Source: Dendrolimus kikuchii
Lineage: Eukaryota > Arthropoda > Insecta > Lepidoptera > Lasiocampidae
Assembly (NCBI GenBank): GCA_019925095.2
Contig: CM034392.1
Location: 23,533,887 to 23,597,886, forward strand
Direction of reading: 5' to 3'
Length of the DNA stretch: 64,000 nt
Shown here: in pieces, positions 54,963 to 64,000 of the stretch
Numbering within the stretch: position 1 is the stretch's first letter
Layout of the letters: each line of letters starts with the position of its first letter
Notes under the pieces: generated by a model
The model's input: the letters and a program-made list of their open reading frames with translations, nothing else
What the model was told of the DNA's origin: nothing
Database searches by the model: none
Translations under genes and position numbers: made by a program

Positions 54963-57900
54963 CTAAAAACAAACAAAATAAATAATATAAACATCCATAT
55001 GAATGTTTACGTAATTTGTTCTACACTAAACGAGATACCAAGAAATTAAGATTTACACAAACGGGTCCTTATAAAAAGTGCACGTTAATATTGTAAAAGA
55101 TCTTTTTTTTGCTTAATCATACAGTTCGAAGGCTTAATAAGAATATGCGATTATGAACTTGTATTTGGTCAACAATGTATAATATGATGATGAACGACTG
55201 GTATATCAAGCTTGACCTTTTTATAATCTATTTTGTCTATGGCCTAAGTGGTCGTTGATAAATTTAATGTTAATGATCTTAAATAACTTACGGGCAAGTG
55301 CAAAGGGCTTCGGGGCAGTTGGGTGGGTACCGGAGACAGTTGGTCTGGCACCAGCTGAGCATGCCTGGTAACTTGCGGAAGGCGTCCGTGGGTACGCAAA
55401 CTTGATCCCTGTACATATCACAACAAACGAATTTAAAAATTATGATTTAAATTGGGTTTTGACCATTCCACTTTTTATAACATTTTAGATAACGTAGTAG
55501 ATAATTACATTAAAATATGCGTTTGGTTTTCTCTTTTTAAAAATATTAATAAAATACGTTTATAGGTTAGGTATAAAATCAGAAAATTTTCAAAATATCA
55601 CCTTTACTTATGTAATTTAGATTACACAACATTGTATTGCTCATTTCAAAATTCCAGAAACGCCGTGCATATTATCTGAATAAGATGGGCTAAAGTATAC
55701 CTAATATTAGTTATTTTCTAGCCCGATTAAGAATTAAAGGACAAGTAAAGTTTCTGTTAAACTAACTTAATTTGGACGAAATAAGCATGCCATAACAATT
55801 TACAGATGGGTTATTAACAATTTACAAAAGGTGAGAACACACTATCCATACAAAATGTACAAAAGAGTTACAAATACATCTAGACTTTGTTAGTCACAAC
55901 TCACAACTTTACAATGGCTGACCGAGAAGAAATTCTCGACACAAATTGTACTTACACTTTTGACACAAAGTTGTTAGTCACGGTTTTAGAACGGCCATTA
56001 CAAAGATTATGGACATGAAAGTAACTTCATACATTTATAAACAAAAAACAATAGCATTTACATTTAAAAGAAATAGGCGAGAGAGAAATTTATTCACAAG
56101 TACTTAGAACTGTTCATCCGCCTTCACCGACTTACAAAAACACAAAAAATACCTAATAATTGGTGGATCTATATCCTCCGATTCAATCTCTATATCATTG
56201 CTGAAAGAAAATTAATTATACAGTGAATATTAATAATATATAATAGAAAATTATATCATATAATACATAAAATACACAAAAATTACCTAACGATATAATT
56301 TGCCATCTGAACTTGTCTAGGTCTATCTCTGAAATTTAAAGTTAGAATAGAAATAATCATAAATTAAATACATAATAATTATATAAAGAAATATAATAAT
56401 TATTATTATTAAGACAAGTGATAAAAATGACGATTTTGATTGATTTAGTAAAAAAAAAACAAAGACACAAGTTGCACAAATACATTCAATTTTTCTATAC
56501 AAATTAGTACACGATAGATACATAGAAATCATACAAAATTTTCAAAAATTGCAATCCGATATCGAGGGACTATATATCTATGGACATATTTGTTATATTA
56601 TTCATATTCATAGCAATAAAGTGCTTAACTGGCTTAACAGCCTAGCTGCCAAGACATAAAATAAAATAAAAAATTATTGTCTGTGATTTCAAAATAAATT
56701 CCGAAATTTAAGTGAATAATTCTATTTATAGCTACTAAGCTTAAGTAATTATAAATAACCGTTTTTAAAAGTTTGTCTGTATGTCTATCTAAAAGCTCTC
56801 TCGAAAAACTTCAGAAAGGTTTCAATGAAAATTGCAAGGATTTCAACCACCAATTTTATCTTAAATTTGGTTTATATTCATTTCAGTTTCCTGCAAATTT
56901 CAGATAAATAACATATGTAACTATAAAGCTCAAGATCCACGGGAATAAAGTTGCGGACTCTACTTGGTTCAAACTATTGAAAAAAATAATTTGTTCCTAA
57001 ACTTCCTATTATTTATTTGTTTGTTACTCAAATTATTACCAGATTTTAGCCTATTATTACATTTCTGTAACTCTACTTCAATTTAACAAATTTCGAGTGC
57101 CTGTTAGTCTAACGTAATAATAATAATAATAACCCGAAGGGGGGCTTTGTGGCGACGCCTTAGGTGAGTAGCAACACCTCGGACCTGACTCCGAGGGCCA
57201 AGGCAAGGCCCCCACCTCCGTGCTTGCCTCAGCCAGCCGGCACAAAGTGGAGATCGCTAGAGCTAAGACTCAAGCTCCAAGGATGGAAGTTATAAATGGC
57301 ATCACGTCAGGAGTAGCCCACCTCTCTACACCCTTTATCCACTCACACCCATGTTGCCCCTCGCCAACTTTGTACGGCATTTTTAGGGGCCCATGCAGTG
57401 AGTGGCGAGTCACCGTTTGCCCATTTTTCCATGTTCCCCGAACATTGCGATGGGCAGATGCCATAGTCCCCATAGTCCCAAATCCATTAGCAGTTCAACC
57501 CAATAACCCGGTATTTTTTTTCTCATTCTCTCAATAGTCCTACACTGACCGGGGCTTGTCTTTGGATGCATTTTTATATGGCGTAGACAGGGATAAACGT
57601 CGGTCAGTGTCACGCCACATTTAGATTAAATTTGTTTAAGGGGCCTCTACGTATTGCTCTCCCCGTGGCCCCAGGCAAGCCCTCCAAAAGTCTGGGCCAT
57701 TTTTATGGCCCGTGGTCTCTACAGACATACAATAAAATAATAATATGTTTTTTAATAACTATTTTGTTTTTTTTTGTATGTTTATAAAAGATTATTTATA
57801 TTTTTTTTAATAAAAAAGTGTATTTCTATAATCTTAAAAAAATTGAAAATATTAATAAATGCATGAAAAATACATATTGTAATATTTTTTCTAGTCTGTC

Positions 57901-60900
57901 ATCGATTTACTATCGAAAGCTGTTTGCCTCAAAGCAAACATTCATAAAAATCATCTAAGATTTCATTATAAGTCACACTTACAGCCTCCTAACATTATCT
58001 CACCTGACAACCAGCGGGAAGACGTTTGCAGGCATGTTCAAGTCCCTGTAATATAACAAGAAGGGATAGTCCCTCCTGAAGTCACCCGCGAAGAGTGGAG
58101 GCAGACCGCCGGTGCTCGTCACAACGCTCACGTCAGCGCAGTTCCTGAAGGTCTCCGATCTACCACATCCCACCGCTTCAGTGCCGTTCGGGCAGATGCC
58201 CCACATGTTTCCTGAAAGAAGACGGAAGCTTTGGAGCCAAAGAAATGTAATGAGTTGATATATGGCTTAAAACACGCTATATTTTTCTATTACACAATTC
58301 AAAACATCAGCGTAATTTTCACCCATGTTGCCCCTGTCTTCTAGGGCATTTTCATTTTTTCCATGTTCCCTGAACATTGCGACGGGCAGACGCTATAGTT
58401 CCCATATTCCCAGAACCTAGTACCACTAGCAGTTCACCCCAATAGCCCGGTACTTTTGTCCTCATTTCCCACAATAGTCCTACACTGGCCGGGGCTTATC
58501 CTTGGGTGATGCTATATGGTGTAGACAGGGATAATCGCCGGTCAGTGTCACGCCACATTTACATTAAATTTGTCAAAGGGCCTCAACGTGTTGGCCTTCC
58601 CATGGCCCCACGCAAGCCTTCCAAATGTCCGGGCCATTTTTGTGGCCCGTGGCCTACAAAGGCATACATTAGGACACAAATAAAATATGTTATCGATAAC
58701 CAATATCGATTCATGTGAATGAATTTCAACAGTCTCTAATATTATCAAATTCTAAACATTTCGTGTCTGTACATAGAAGCTTTAAAAAAAAACAATAGTA
58801 ACTGGAATGATATAAACGATGGAGAACACAGTGCAATTTTTTTTATAAAATGTCTGTTCCTTGGTTTGTCTGTTTGTTCGGGATTCACGTAAAAACTACT
58901 GAGCCGATTTCGATCCGGTTTTCGCTGGTCGATAGCAAATTCCTATACTTAAAATCTGCGTTACTTTCTGTCCTGGGAATGACGCGGGATTTTTTCTGGG
59001 AATGATTTAAAATGACCACGTCACCCGCTTTTAATTATTAACCGCTATTTAAAAGCCAATTATTGTTTCTCCGCTCCGCAGCCTCGCTACCATTAAATAA
59101 ATAGCTATTTAATAATCGACAGACAAACACACATACACACATTGTTTGCTGAAAATGCGGTGTATAAATTCTCAAAATATATTTTTACTTTTAAGATCCA
59201 TGTCAGCAATGTAAGTACGTCGCTATTTCTTCAAACATTTACATATTGTATATCGTTACACTTGTGTTATGGATGATATACAACGGTTTCCTCTGGGGCT
59301 GATCTCAGACACACAGACAATAGTAAATACCGGAGAAAATTCGATTCTGAAATTTACTATACCGGGAATCGAACCCGGAGGCTTAGCCCGCTCAAGCACA
59401 GAGGCTGTCAAATGGACAGGCACCCTTACGGCTCGCAGATGAGTACGCGGATTAAGGTAATTGAACAAACACTCTAGACATAAAAAAAATTACCAGTGTA
59501 ATAAGTCCATTGCAGCACACACTGAGTGCAAGTTATGTATGCCGGTAGTCGCACCTGGTACCTAAAAATTTCTTTCTTCGCTGTGTCGAGTGGAATTATA
59601 AACTTATCATCTCTTGAATCCGAAAGATATAGCGGATATCTGAAATTATTACAAAATTACTTTTAATGCAACTAGTGCAATGGTCTTATTTTTTATTTAC
59701 CTATCCATGCAGGAACGGAGAAAGTATACAAATTTCGCAGTCTATCGTAAGAGGCCATAAACAACCTACAGCCGGGTGGCAGTGCCGTAATTAGGGCGGT
59801 GCCACCACATCGCGCTCATTTTTTTGGCAACGCACGAGCGTATTTGTGTTCTTTAAGAAAATTGATTTTTCTTCCAAAATATTAGATAATTGGTCCACCA
59901 ACACCAAGGTCCTTGTGCGTTATTTTATCACCCTGAATGAAATAAAGTAGGCCTATACATTGCATTGCTCTACGTAGGGTAGCTATAATATTTAAAAAAA
60001 CAAGGGCGCAGTTACAGAAGCTCGCATAGGGCGCATAAAAGGCTGTTATAGCACTGCGGGTGGTGGGCAATTTGTCCGTATGGAGAGCTGCTCTCCTGGC
60101 GCTCAATTCTGCTATTTCAATCAATATATTGGCGTTGCGAAGATATTCAAAGTACGACTCAATTACGATATTGTCAAAAATTCGTATTCTACTAAGTCTA
60201 CAATACTTTCACGATTTCGTCCGGCCAGATTAAAGGTAAAAAAAATTGGTTAACCTTTAGTAGAAATGGCGTAAGCTGAAATGAATATTGAAAAGCGATC
60301 AAAATTTTAATAAACAAAATTTTAAGATCAAGCAAACCTACGATTGAGACGATAGTGCCCGGCGATTTTGACGAGATAGTATTAGCAGAATTGAACCTCT
60401 GGTCTAGAGAATGCTGCCATAACAACATTGAATTGTGTTCCGGCATCAGTGGTCACGTTCCAATCCCCCCTTCGAGACCGGCAGCGCTTTGGGAATAACT
60501 GTTACGAGTTACGGGACTCGAGTTCAAAATGCCGTTGGAATTACTATAGAATTTATTAGAACTATACAAACACGTATAACACAGGTATAAATATAAATGA
60601 AACACAATCAGTTCAAACGTAAGGCGCGATTCAATAACACGCGCAAAGTCCGTCACTAAATGTACACACGTCTTGCCTCGCTTGTGTTATCGCTTTGACT
60701 GACGATCTCTCCATTGGGCCATTGCTTTATAATGCACCGATGCAATATGTCTACCTGGCAAGCGTCTACCCAATTTCCCAGAAAACGTAATCCGGACACC
60801 TGCGTAATTATGCCTGCGAATGGCCATAAACGAGTACAATACACAATAGGCTGTTTTCTAATTACATTTTTTAAACACAAAGAAAACAAAAGAAGATAGT

Positions 60901-62926
60901 CATAAAACAGTTTCAATGTTATTAGCTCAAACGCCCGGCGGGTAATAAAGTGTGTGTTTTATCTATAATTATGCAGGTGGCCCAAATTGTAACATAACTT
61001 TTGTGATATTCACAGACGATGCTAACCACTTTGCGTCAGGCCAGTCATAAATAAGCCAATGAATGTTAACCATTGCCAAACAAAAATCTATTTTACAATT
61101 TATCAGAATTAATTTTTTCCTTTACACGGTATCTCTTTGTTCAGAGTCTTCATTTTAAAGAAGCAGCAGGATCGTCCCTGCTGCTTCTTAAGTTTTAAAG
61201 TTTTAATCTCGACAATATCTACGTAAATTACGCTAACTAAAAATATAACACACACAACAACACTATGTATTTACGTAAATTAATAATGTAATTACACTGT
61301 AGTGTACACAACTGTTGGCAACACCAACATAACATAATATTATTTTTAAACTTGCAACACTCGTCGCTTTTTGTTGTTTCTTTCATTTTGGTTGTAGCCG
61401 AGGGCACACGTATTTGTTATGTAAAAGTGATTTATTATAAATGTTCACCACTAACAGTGTTTAACTTCTATACCTACGTACAACGACCAACGACCAGGGT
61501 ATCGCCCACACCATCAGCGTAGAACAAAATATATTATACGTGTGACGATCTGCGCAAACAACTACTGTTATAGACTACATATAACTTATAGTAGATGCTA
61601 AAGATAGTATCGATCTGCACATTGTGATAATCAATGTTCAAAAACATATTGTAAATTAACTAAACTTGAGAGAGTTAAACTTTACAATAGTGGTCACTGA
61701 GTTTTAAGTAGTGGGTGGGCGGAGGGGGGAGGAGGGGAGGAGTACTTCTCCCTTCTGCAACCCCCATGTCTAGGAGACATGTAGTTTTTGAGATATGATT
61801 TTTTTTGTAAACATGACTAATTTTTTTCAAAATGGTGTAGTTATTTCTTACTTCTAAAGCCGAGAAATGCAGAAGAAAAGTAGTGGTCAATGTAAAAAAC
61901 ATTTAAAACTGTCTAAAAACGCAGACTAAAGCCCACAAGCCGAGCGAGCAAAGCGAGTGTGGCATGACAGTGGCCAGCAAATGTCACAACCGATTTGTAA
62001 CCATCATTTAAATAGTTATCAATAAATAAATGGTGACCAGTCGGTTCTGGCGCTTTGGTCTAAAGACTAACCCAACCTAACCAACTCACCGTTTGAGTCA
62101 CTGGCCGCGACTTTCGATCACCCCTCACAACCTTAGTGGCTATAAAAAAAACTGTAAGGATATCACTAACTCAAATCTAAAATAGAATAAAAAAAGGCGG
62201 CAAATAGACTATAGCAAATTATACATCGATTTTTTTAATAAACATAAATTGTTTAGAAAATACTACTAATTAAAACTCACAATATATAATTTAAAAAACA
62301 ATTTTAGTATTTAAAAATCGACATTATTGACATATCGAATAGTTGACATTTCTTTTCTTTCTTATGCCTATTATCGTCGTAAAGTAAAAAAAGTGACAGT
62401 ACTGTGATTTATTATTATGAACTTTAAAATTATAATAACTAATTAAAAACTGGTTTACTAAATTAAAAAACAGTTTTAGTGTTTATATATCAGGTGTAAA
62501 TGTAATCCTAAACACAAATCAAACTTTTTTCAATAAAAGTGACATAACCTTGTTTATCAAACGTATTTTTATTTTTCCTATTATTCATTCAAAACTCGTT
62601 GGTGGACCCTAAAAACATGTTTCCTAGCCCAAATAACAGGTCTAGTGTCTATATATAAGGCGTATATATACCCCTAAACTTAATTTCCGTTAATCTGATG
62701 ACACTCTGTGCAAAAGTTTAGCCCTTGAGGGATAAGTATTCCAACAACAAGATATTCAGGAATTGCTCAAAAAATTTCAAATTTTACAGCCGACCTACAT
62801 ATAAATAAAATCTTACCTATCGAAACACTCTTGAGTCGCTTCTTGTTTAGGATTATTGTTTGGACAAAGCTTCATTACAAATGTTCCAAGATGATTAGCC
62901 GTTAATTCCACTTCAACTTCTATTTC
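54845..62926 (-). CDS. AA15 lytic polysaccharide monooxygenase, 3' seven exons
   Basis: Exons in order: 62926-62817, 59639-59494, 58211-58004, 56328-56287, 56200-56153, 55408-55292, 54962-54845. All have canonical splice sites and consistent phases (0,2,1,2,2,2,2), giving 262 residues to the TAG. AA15 enzymes are secreted copper oxidases that cleave chitin or cellulose. Family motifs here are LTANHLGTFVMKLCP (its His should be the second copper-brace histidine), TQECFDRYPL, CTQCVLQWTYYTGN, MWGICPNGTEAVGCG and ETFRNCADVSV. After the catalytic domain come a short linker (two micro-exons) and two Cys-rich modules with the pattern C...C..YPP.CP...C.C. The first exons, with signal peptide and the mature N-terminal His, are to the right of the window. 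Whether it acts on cuticle, peritrophic matrix or food cannot be told. Confidence 0.92.
55292..55408 (-). CDS. AA15 penultimate exon: first Cys-rich module
   Basis: 38 whole codons, phase 2 at both ends (117 nt), so it could be skipped or duplicated without a frameshift. Ends in GTAAGT donor. Confidence 0.9.
56153..56328 (-). CDS. AA15 two micro-exons (42 and 48 nt)
   Basis: 56328-56287 encodes DRPRQVQMANYIV and 56200-56153 encodes an acidic NDIEIESEDIDPPII. Both are phase 2 to phase 2, with TTTCAG acceptors and AG-GTAWTT donors, separated by an 86-nt intron. They supply a variable linker and are candidates for alternative splicing. Confidence 0.8.
56329..57117. other. AA15 intron, mostly unrecognised
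   Basis: Holds a repeat D 3' tip at 56619-56672 (TGGCTTAACAGCCTAGCTGC). Confidence 0.45.
57118..57737 (+). repeat. GC-rich LINE-like 3' UTR, longer copy
   Basis: From CCCGAAGGGGGGCTTTGTGG to GGTCTCTACAGACATACAAT and an A-rich tail. Its 3' 350 bp match 58319-58683. The style (GC-rich, no frame, short tail) suggests an R1-type LINE 3' UTR. Confidence 0.55.
58004..58211 (-). CDS. AA15 exon with the conserved catalytic-core motifs
   Basis: Phase 1 in, phase 2 out. MWGICPNGTEAVGCGRSETF then RNCADVSV is the strongest family signature in the window. It is followed by PLFAGDFRRDYPFLLYYRDL. Sits between two copies of the same LINE-like repeat. Confidence 0.92.
58319..58683 (+). repeat. GC-rich LINE-like 3' UTR, shorter copy
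   Basis: Shares CCCATGTTGCCCC, CCTACACTGGCCGGGGCTTA, GACAGGGATAATCGCCGGTC and TGGCCCGTGGCCT with the copy at 57118-57737. Ends in ACACAAATAAAAT. Confidence 0.55.
58840..59430. repeat. Repeat fragment followed by SINE-B
   Basis: 58840-59000 belongs to the TTCACG...GAGCCGATTTCG repeat. 59100-59420 is a reverse SINE-B with ACAGACAAACACACATACAC, a B box GGGTTCGATTCCC on the complement, and a short head. Confidence 0.55.
59780..60056. mobile_element. hAT-like MITE, 277 bp
   Basis: Ends CAGTGCCGTAA and, on the complement, CAGTGCTATAA. Flanked by the 7-bp direct repeat CGGGTGG (59773-59779, 60057-60063), where hAT would give 8 bp; one base may have been lost. Removing it restores the host repeat C. 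Confidence 0.65.
60103..60394. mobile_element. Unclassified MITE-like insert
   Basis: Short inverted ends TCAATTCTGCTATTTC and (complement) TCAATTCTGCTAATAC. Carries near 60340 the motif shared with 14700. No clear target duplication. Confidence 0.45.
60500..60893 (-). mobile_element. LTR-1, 5'-truncated, reverse
   Basis: On the complement it ends CGTAACTCGTAACA and contains AATAAATTCTATAGTAATTC, as in the other copies. The first roughly 60 bp of the LTR are missing. Confidence 0.65.
60894..62816. other. AA15 intron with a G-quadruplex-type run
   Basis: Positions 61713-61737 read GGGTGGGCGGAGGGGGGAGG then AGGGG, four G-runs with short loops. The rest is unrecognised. Confidence 0.45.
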
Positions 62927-63049
62927 CTGTGAAAAATACCAGATAAAATTATTAACACTTAAATCTTATTCATCACTGAATTTTCCATGGGGCTGAATTC
63001 ACTCCTACTTCGAATTTATTAAATATCTCGCTGTTACTTTACCATTTTT

Positions 63050-63395
63050 CTCCTCTATTTGAAAATTACATAAATTAAATGAAAATTATGGTCATGAAAC
63101 GCTGGATTTTGCGTCTCTCTGCGTATTCTACCGGCTGTACAATGGGGAGTGTTCCGAGGAATTGTTCGATTAGACCATTTGTTCCGCGTACAATAACGCC
63201 AGGGAATTTCCCGCCGCGGTGTTCCCTCTGCGCTACAACATGATGTCATTTAAGAAGAGCGTTATAAAATTTCTTAGAAGCCGGCAACACGTTGACAACG
63301 CACTCGATGTTTCAAAAGTCCATGCGGCGGTGACCACTTTCCGTCAGGTGGGCCGTCTTCCTGTTTGCCAGCTTTTGGCGTTAGAAAAAAAATGA
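63050..63395 (+). mobile_element. LINE 3' end (family also at 19482-19900)
   Basis: Ends in GGTGACCACTTTCCGTCAGG TGGGCCGTC... and an A-run. Internal GAGCGTTATAAAATTTCTTA is shared with the other copy. No intact frame. Confidence 0.55.
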
Positions 63396-63565
63396 AACGA
63401 ACAAACATGATTTTCAAGTGATAACTGAATGTCGGTGGTTTAACAAAACGAATAACATTATAAACGGGTTAAACACGAACAAAAAGTAGGTAATCTATTC
63501 GGTTGGTATACAAATATGAAACTATGATCTAGGCATCTTATTTAGTGTATTAAACAGGGGGGTCA

Positions 63566-64000
63566 TGTCAGAAGCGTGCTCGTCGCGATCCCCGCTGGCC
63601 CAGAGGGCCACAATTCTGACCAGAGTTCACCCGAGTGCAGTGCACGATAGGGCGTCCCCCGCAGGCGACGCTCACCGATGCGCCCCCGTCGGTGTGGATT
63701 CTCGCGCATGCGGCGAAGGGGGCCGCCACCCTTCACGCAGCGCCAAACCTGGCGGGTCGAGAGGAGCAGAGTGCCGTATAGGCACGTGGAATGTGAGAGG
63801 TGGAATGAAAGATAAGATGGACGAAATGATTGATATAATGAATGAGAGAAGCCTGGATGCCTTATGTCTGACAGAGACAAAGCGGAAGGGGTGCGACGTC
63901 GATGACCTCCCCGGTGGCATGCTTGCTCTGTGGTCCGGCGTGGACCTGGACGAGCGTGCGAGTGGGGGGGTAGGCGTCTTACTCTCATCCCGCTTTGTGT
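63566..64000 (+). mobile_element. LINE ORF with EEP endonuclease start, runs off window
   Basis: 145 codons are open from the ATG at 63566 to the right edge with no stop. After an Arg/Gly/Pro-rich lead come GTWNVRGGMKDKMDEMIDIM and ALCLTETKRKG, the first two motifs (Asn and catalytic Glu) of apurinic-type endonucleases of non-LTR retrotransposons, then ASGGVGVLLSS. The intact frame and preserved 5' region suggest a near full-length, young element. It may be the parent type of LINE-A, but that cannot be tested here. Confidence 0.85.

Larger units (their letters stand above)
59701..60492 (+). repeat. SINE-like repeat C, interrupted twice
   Basis: Pieces 59701-59779, 60057-60102 and 60395-60492 line up in order with repeat C. 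The gaps are a hAT-like element and an unclassified 292-bp element. The 3' end is cut by an LTR-1 at 60500. Confidence 0.65.

Overview
The window reads as AT-rich genomic DNA of a lepidopteran insect (moth or butterfly). This rests on the mix of tRNA-derived SINEs, 5'-truncated LINEs with (TATG)n tails, Penelope-like, mariner maT-like and hAT-like elements, and on the insect-type multi-exon genes between them. There are no bacterial operons, CRISPR arrays, tRNA genes or rRNA genes. Most bases are introns and transposable-element debris. Species assignment is inference.

Four genes can be supported. (1) Minus strand, 18089 down to 1601 and off the left edge: a secreted modular protein with signal peptide, YSGTKT-type repeats, EGF, CCP/sushi, EGF, a Cys-rich CCP-like module, and the start of a von Willebrand factor D domain. 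Eight exons join with consistent phases (425 codons in the window). (2) Plus strand, probably divergent from gene 1 across about 300 bp: a first exon at 18393-18437, a possible second exon near 19982, and a large terminal exon at 25005-26372. It encodes a low-complexity, basic, unrecognised protein. (3) Minus strand, 52110 down to 36896: a TPRG1/TPRG1L-like (hSac2-domain) gene. Exons 2-6 join in phase and exon 1 has an unresolved phase step. (4) Minus strand, 62926 down to 54845: the 3' seven exons of an AA15-type copper lytic polysaccharide monooxygenase (chitin/cellulose oxidation). They include two symmetrical micro-exons and a duplicated Cys-rich C-terminal cassette; the exon carrying the mature N-terminal histidine lies beyond the right edge.

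Layout: 1-18.1 kb, gene 1 with introns full of LINE/SINE pieces; 18.1-26.5 kb, gene 2; 26.8-28.2 kb, a hAT-like element carrying nested LINEs and a SINE-like repeat; 28-36.8 kb, intergenic, with a Penelope-like element bounded by 69-nt inverted repeats; 36.9-52.1 kb, the TPRG1L-like gene, whose introns hold a dead maT-type mariner, a MITE-derived 114-bp tandem array, a hAT-like element inside a SINE-like repeat, two solo LTRs and a piggyBac-like MITE; 52.1-54.8 kb, intergenic with short MITEs; 54.8-64 kb, the AA15 gene with a nest of repeats and, at the right edge, the 5' part of a LINE endonuclease ORF.

The four genes show no shared pathway. The clearest signals beyond gene content are insertion histories readable from target-site duplications: three solo LTRs all in ATAT, two hAT-like elements with perfect 8-bp duplications, and a TTAA-flanked MITE in a palindrome. 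Two further ones are a palindromic MITE apparently amplified into an in-frame 38-codon tandem array and the cassette structure of the LPMO tail.
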